NCBI GenBank assembly: GCA_034509735.1
Contig: JACGWO010000003.1
Span: 8,618,001-8,682,000 of the forward strand
Length of the DNA: 64,000 nt
Source of the DNA: Sesamum alatum
Lineage: Eukaryota; Streptophyta; Magnoliopsida; Lamiales; Pedaliaceae
Direction of reading: 5' to 3'
The notes beneath the pieces are model-generated. The model worked only from the letters and a program-made list of their open reading frames with translations, did not search any database and was not told where the DNA came from. Shown here piece by piece: positions 58,901-64,000 of this stretch; position 1 is the stretch's first letter, and each line of letters starts with the position of its first letter. The position numbers and the translations under genes were made by a program.

Positions 58901-60234
58901 GTTCACGCCAATATTCACCTAGTCTCTAGTGCCATGGACCGTTGCTAGACGGCCACCCATGGTGACGGGCGTTTTTCTGATTAATGGTTAATCGGAAAAA
59001 CAATTAATTAAATTGGATTTAATTGATCAATTGTGTTGGACACAAGCCCAAGTCTAGCTGAGGGTGAACCTAATGAGTCACACACAAATCACTTTGGATT
59101 TGGCGGAGTTAATTTGGAATTAATTCTAGAAGAAGCGAATAAATTTAATCGGATTAAATTTATTCAAGAGAGAAAATAAATGATTGGATCATTTATTTAG
59201 AAATTCATTTGATGGATGGTCCAAGAATTAATTAATTGGGTTAGTTAATTTTTTTTTGGACTAAGGACCTTTAAATTAATTGGATTAATTTATTGGGTTT
59301 TGGCTAGAATAGTTGATTGGATCAATTATTCTTAATTTGGACTTATGTTTATTTAATTGGATTAAATAAATAATTGGGATTCAATTGGATTGAAATTAAT
59401 TAGATTAATTAATGCCCAATGGATACATGTTTGGACTTTATTTAATTTGATTAAATACAAGTCCAAAAACCATGAAGGTCCAAGTCCATTTTTTCATGCA
59501 AGTTGAAGCTAGTTAAGGAGGAGTTTCAACTCTTCCACATATGAACATGATGAGCACGAAAATTTGCTGATTTGTGGGTGGTTTTCTCTTGCTATCATGT
59601 GTAGTGGATGTGCTAGAAGTGTGTGTATGTGGAAGTTGCCTTGGAGGTTACTTATGTAGGTGGTTTTTTGAACACTACATTCTACATACACAAAACTACT
59701 TTGCTAGACACAATTCATTTTAATTTGCTTCATTTTTTGCTGGAGTTTTTTAGCCAAATACTCTCTGAAAATTCTCTCTTTTAGTGTTCATACTTCTTAG
59801 AGAAGATTGAACAAAAACATTCCAAGGTACACTAATCGATAGTGCTTTCTTTGGAATTGTTTCTTCTTCTTTGTTTCTAATTTCTATCTAGCAATAGAGT
59901 AGAAATAAATCCATAGTGTGGTGTGGAACGCATTAGAGGAGTTCTACGTTGAGCTCTCAAGTGGACGAACGAAGAAAGAAAAGAAAGGAACAACGCACGA
60001 ACCCGTTCTACATAAACGAACAAAGGTTGGTTTCCTTTTTACATTTTGTATAACTTTCTTCTTCTCCTATTAAGCCACATGTCCAGCATGTTTTATTTTG
60101 TTGTTTATGCTTTGACAAATACCGAACGCCCGGGAACTTCAAAGGGAACACCCCTTTGAATCCGGTTTAAATTATGTCTTAAATTTACGTTTTTACGCTT
60201 CCGTTGCGTTCCCGGGCCATACCCGATTCTTTCA
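55989..60234 (+). mobile_element. Solo copia LTR (TSD AGAGT), itself interrupted
   Basis: It begins TGTTAGAATAGGGTGACC and ends CGATTCTTTCA. Flanks AGAGT at 55984-55988 and 60235-60239. Removing the inner LTR (56831-58826 and one TTCCA) leaves about 2,245 bp. It is inserted nine bases into the 3' LTR of the + copia element. It has the same subtype as 42225-44462 and 1-1200 (long TTAATTAA middle; CCCGGGCC..ACCCGATTCTTTCA end). Confidence 0.93.
56831..58826 (-). mobile_element. Solo copia LTR (TSD TTCCA), innermost nest
   Basis: 1,996 bp, - strand, TGTTAGAATAGGTGACC at 58826 to CATAATCTTTCA at 56831. TTCCA at 56826-56830 and 58827-58831. Excision restores CAATTCCATACCCTAGACTT, which is uninterrupted in the other LTRs (for example 34046). 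Same subtype as 45891-47864. The - strand has a TATATAA box at about 57424-57418 and a GT tract at 57351-57374. Confidence 0.95.
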
Positions 60235-62279
60235 AGAGTAGGTGACATGAAGCCAATCTCGTTGGGCTTGTGTAACCTGTTTCTGACAATAAAGGTATAA
60301 ATAAGATATTCTGAATAAAAGTGATGTCAGTTTCTGGCATATTATACTTTGACTGAGTTCACTTATATTACTGTTCAATGCACAAACAAAGCCCACAGAC
60401 CGGGTACGCGAATCCAAGATGCTGGACTGCGCATAGGTTAGCAGTAATGAATCCAGCCTCTATGGATCAGTCTGAAACCCTCCAAGTCAAAGACCTCGAG
60501 ATTGGGTATCGAGTGTCAATCGAGACTTGCACTAAGAATTGCAGTCATGTTTCATCGACAAGTGACGAAGGTCGTCCATGCAATATTAGTGGGTCAGTTG
60601 GCTCTGTGTCCGCTGATTGAGGTGACTCGCGGAAATCGCCATATGAAAGCCTTAAAGGGCTTGGTCGGTATGACTTGCATACCCGGCTCCGACATACGAG
60701 ATTAGTCGTCGGACTTCATGAACCATGGAAGTCACATCCACACTATGCCTGTATCGAAAAGACTTGGTTGTTATAAGCCTTATCTAGTGCAGCCAGATGT
60801 GGAATGAGGACGGTGGGTTCCAAGATAAAATCTGTCTCCTGTCAAGGTTCAACAGTAGTGTCTCACGTTTTACTCTGAGACTCGTTCCCTATAAATCTGT
60901 GGCCATAGTGACTAAACAGTGGGATGGTATCCCAGTGATGTTACAGTGGGTGAACGAGTAACTGCTTTGGTCAAGGATGCGGACCAAAGTCCAAATTCCA
61001 TACCCTAGACTATAGCTATGAGATGGTAGACGGAAGGAGTGTATTTGTAAGCATTCATGAGCCTAAACGTTCACGCCACGATTTCACCTAGTCTCCAATG
61101 CCACGGACCATTGCTAGACAGTCACCCATGGTGATGGATGAATCCCAGTTATGGCATGACCATGATTCGCCCAAGTCTAGCTGAACGTGAATCTAATGAG
61201 TCACACACAATTCGTCGGAAGTGAAGGAGTTAATTTGGAATTAATTCCGGGAGATGAGATAATTTAATGAGATTAAATTGATCCCTTTTGGAGTGTCAAG
61301 CCTTTGTAGATTAATTAGATTAATCAGGCTTGATTCATAAATTAGATTTATGAAACTAGAGAATTGGCTTTCCCCTTTTAATTAGATTAAAAGATGTGGA
61401 AATAATTATTGGGCTCAAGTATTAATTATATTTATACATGAAGCCCATTAGGGCTTTGGACCATTTAAATTAGATTAAAAGGTCCATTCCATAAAACCCA
61501 TCAAGAATGGATGGATAAGATTCAATCTAGGGCATGATGAGATGAATGGCTAGGATTAAGTTTGACTTCGTCAAACACTTGGTTGACTAGGATTTAACTA
61601 GGTCAAAGTCCTATGGTCGATCAAAGTGTGTCTTTTTAGAAGAGTTTGAGTAGGATTACGAATACTAGTCCATATATATACTCAAAACACACACACAACA
61701 AACATAACTTTCCACACTCTCATCTCACCACCGACACCCTCTCCTCTCTCGGCCACCCTCTCTACTCTTCACCTCCAAAAGCCTCTCTTGTCTTATTGTT
61801 CTCATACAAGGGGACATTCGAGCGATCGATCACATTAATCAATAGCGTTTGGTCGATTTTTCTCTCCCTTCTTTGATATCTTGCTAGCATGAGAGTATCA
61901 AAAATTCCGGTGAATTGCGTGGACGATTTATGGGCTCTCTACTTTGGGATCTAGGTGGAAAATCCGTGAACAACGTGTGTAGCCGAATGAAGAAAGCTAC
62001 AAACGCGAGTACTCTTGTAATGGTTCTTGTTCTTTGTTTCACCCGATGGCCTCCATGAATTTTGCATGTTTTCTTTTATTCATGAGATACACCGAACGCC
62101 CTGAAGAATCAAGGAATACCTTGGAGAATCAAGGAACACCTGTCGCTTTGTTTCACCCGATAGCCTCCGGTTTTAAATTCCATTTTAATTCCATTATGCA
62201 TATTTTTAATCGCTTTTAATGCTTCCGTCACGCTACTCCCTGGTTGATCCCTATCGCTTACAGGCTTCCCCTAATTACA

Positions 62280-62515
62280 TTTGATCATAAGCCTCCCTAA
62301 AGAGCATATCTGCTTATTTTCCAAAGCTTATGAAGACTCTGTTTTCTTCATAGTTGTTGTGAGGGAGAATGACCCCCTTCCTCTCACCGGGTCCTAATTG
62401 AATGATGGGCGCGTCTACCGCCGTATCTACATCGAAAATTTCTTCGTAGGGCATATTTTTGGCCTCTCGAGCTAATATTCTCCGGGCCCTGTGACCCCCA
62501 TAAGCCCTCTTGCTA
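62280..62515 (-). pseudogene. Ty3/gypsy protease-region fragment
   Basis: On the - strand: AYGGHRARRILAREAK, then IIQLGPGERKGVILPHNNYE, NRVFISFGK, a stop, ADMLFREAYDQM. This matches the protease region of plant Tat-type gypsy elements (GPEDLEGVxLPHNDALVI...RVFVDxGSSADxLF); here DSG has become SFG, so the active-site Asp is lost. Only about 235 bp remain, wedged between two copia LTRs. It is the only gypsy trace I found. Confidence 0.7.
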
Positions 62516-62516
62516 T

Positions 62517-64000
62517 TGTTAGAATAGGTGACCAGAAAGCCAATTAGTTTGGCATTTTGTAATATATTTGACAACTTGGTGTAACGTAATATTATGTAGA
62601 GAATAAAATGGGTATTGGTTACCATTGGTATTATCTTTGTTGTTCTCATTTTCCTATGTTAAATTTCGTTTTACATATATCACAACAAAGCCCACATACT
62701 ACATTAACAACTCATGCAGTTGGGCCACGCATTGGATGGTGGTTATGAAACTAACTGATAAAGGGTTGGGTCTGAAACTTCCAAATCGAGGACCTCGAGA
62801 CAGGGCATCGAGAGTCCTACTGAGACTTTCATCGAGGTATCTCCTATGCGTTCGGAGACACGTTCATGCTGCTTAAACTTGTGGCCACAGTGGTTGGTCG
62901 AGCAGGAAATGGTTTCCTACGTCGATGCAATGAGGCATGCGTAGTCTCGAGTATTAAGCATAGACCCCTAGTCGAGGGATGCGAACCGACGGCCAATTCC
63001 ATACCCTAGAGTATGGCCGGGAGATGATAGACGGAAGGACCGTACCCCTACGGAATCGGCGTCTAAATGTTCACACCAACATTTTCCTAGTCTCCAGTGC
63101 CATAGAGCGTTGTTAAACGGCCACCCAGGGTGACGAGCTCCTATTGGACACGAGCCAAGTCTAGTTGAGGGTGAACCTAAAGGGTCACACACAAATCACC
63201 GAGGAGGTAAAGGAATTGACTTGGAGTCAATTTTAGAGGATGATAAGTTATTGGATTACTTATGGGATTGTCCATTAGATGGATGGGCCGATATTGTATC
63301 AGGCTCTCGTTTTATCGGTAAATAAGATTTATCGATTGAGTAGATAATCGAAGTTTGGATCTTTTAATTGGATTAAAAGGTTAATGGGAATTATTTAATG
63401 GGACCTTGAATTAAATAGCATTTAACTTTTGGGCTCATTGTAATTAGATTACAATAAAGTCCAGTCCATTAAATGTTGGCCCAAGAGAGGTGTTAATTCC
63501 ACTTGGAATTAGAAGAAGTTAGGCTTCTTCTATAATGAGGTGGCCGATTTTCTAGCTTCATTTGAAGCATGAAAATCGGCTATGAGGCCTTTGATGACTA
63601 CTTGACTTGTCTCTCTTGGAAAGAGACAAATCAATTCCAATCAAGCCTCTTTCACTTGGTATGATTAAATCATACCTTATGAAATGATAGGCTTGATTGA
63701 AAATTAATGGGGGTTGATTGAAATGTATCTAGACATCATTGGATGAACCTAGACACATCCAATAATCACATTAATAAAGTATATATATATATATATATAT
63801 ATATTATCATCAAAAACAAGAGATTTATAATTCATCTTTTTCTAGGAAAAAGAAGAACACTCCCTACACTCTCTCAAGCCACAATTTTCAGCCCCTCTCT
63901 CTCTACTCTCTAATCCCCTGTGTTGCTTCATTGATCTAGGATCAATTGAAGAACAAAGTAAGATTAAGAAGGAACACTAATTTAATAGTGTGATTTCTTC
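62517..64000 (+). mobile_element. Copia LTR, runs past window end
   Basis: It starts TGTTAGAATAGGTGACCAGAAAG, preceded by GCTAT. It follows the 33198-35392 LTR through all conserved blocks, with an internal deletion near 62830 (the CATCGAGAGTCC block runs directly into TATCTCCTATGCG). A (TA)n tract at 63780-63804 occupies the promoter position and a CT-rich leader follows. Whether it is solo or part of an element cannot be told. Confidence 0.88.

Larger units (their letters stand above)
55980..62262 (+). mobile_element. 3' LTR of the + copia element, interrupted
   Basis: Its first nine bases, TGTTAGAGT, stand at 55980-55988; the rest resumes at 60240 (AGGTGACATGAAGCC) and ends at 62262 (CGCTTACA). 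Without the insertion it would be about 2.03 kb. 60235-60239 (AGAGT) is the duplicated copy of 55984-55988. The 60240-62262 part has conserved lineage blocks, a TATATATA box near 61672, a CA-rich leader and a TTCAC-type 3' region like solo LTR 7714-9720. Confidence 0.88.

Overview
This is repeat-dense plant nuclear DNA. I found no host gene, tRNA, rRNA or CRISPR array that I can support. The plant assignment rests on Ty1/copia elements primed by initiator tRNA-Met, an L1-type LINE with plant motifs, a plant-style hAT transposase, MULE/foldback-like inverted-repeat elements, and an endogenous plant pararetrovirus. Every coding sequence is broken by stops, frameshifts or deletions. The species cannot be named from the sequence; an angiosperm, probably a eudicot, fits best.

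Layout. 1-1200: end part of a + strand copia LTR. 1202-5215: rearranged endogenous pararetrovirus (family Caulimoviridae), mostly - strand, with a duplicated movement-protein segment and an 81-bp-arm palindrome over the tRNA-Met primer site. 5300-10560: decayed + strand L1 LINE, split by a MITE (6533-7164) and a solo LTR (7714-9720). 11021-22385: a + strand LTR element with no recognisable genes. It holds a 0.9 kb foldback element (12210-16906), itself split by a 3.8 kb hAT transposon (12332-16116). 22845-31185: - strand copia sequence organised around LTR 24201-26206, with solo LTR 26441-28617 inside. 31186-31690: 5' piece of an L1. 31697-44462: a second - strand copia element, with solo LTR 38556-40783 and an opposing LTR-plus-leader (33198-35785) inside. 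45891-47864: solo LTR. 49221-49943: MULE-like MITE. 50354-62262: + strand copia element whose gag-pol is the most readable in the window. Its 3' LTR carries a solo LTR (55989-60234) that carries another (56831-58826). 62280-62515: Ty3/gypsy protease scrap. 62517-64000: start of another LTR.

The dominant theme is one copia lineage with about 2.0-2.25 kb LTRs, in at least five terminal subtypes. It sits in both orientations as full, partial and solo LTRs. Six solo LTRs still have perfect 5-bp target-site duplications, so the nesting order can be read directly. No present-day gene network is visible; the window records insertion, LTR-LTR recombination and decay.
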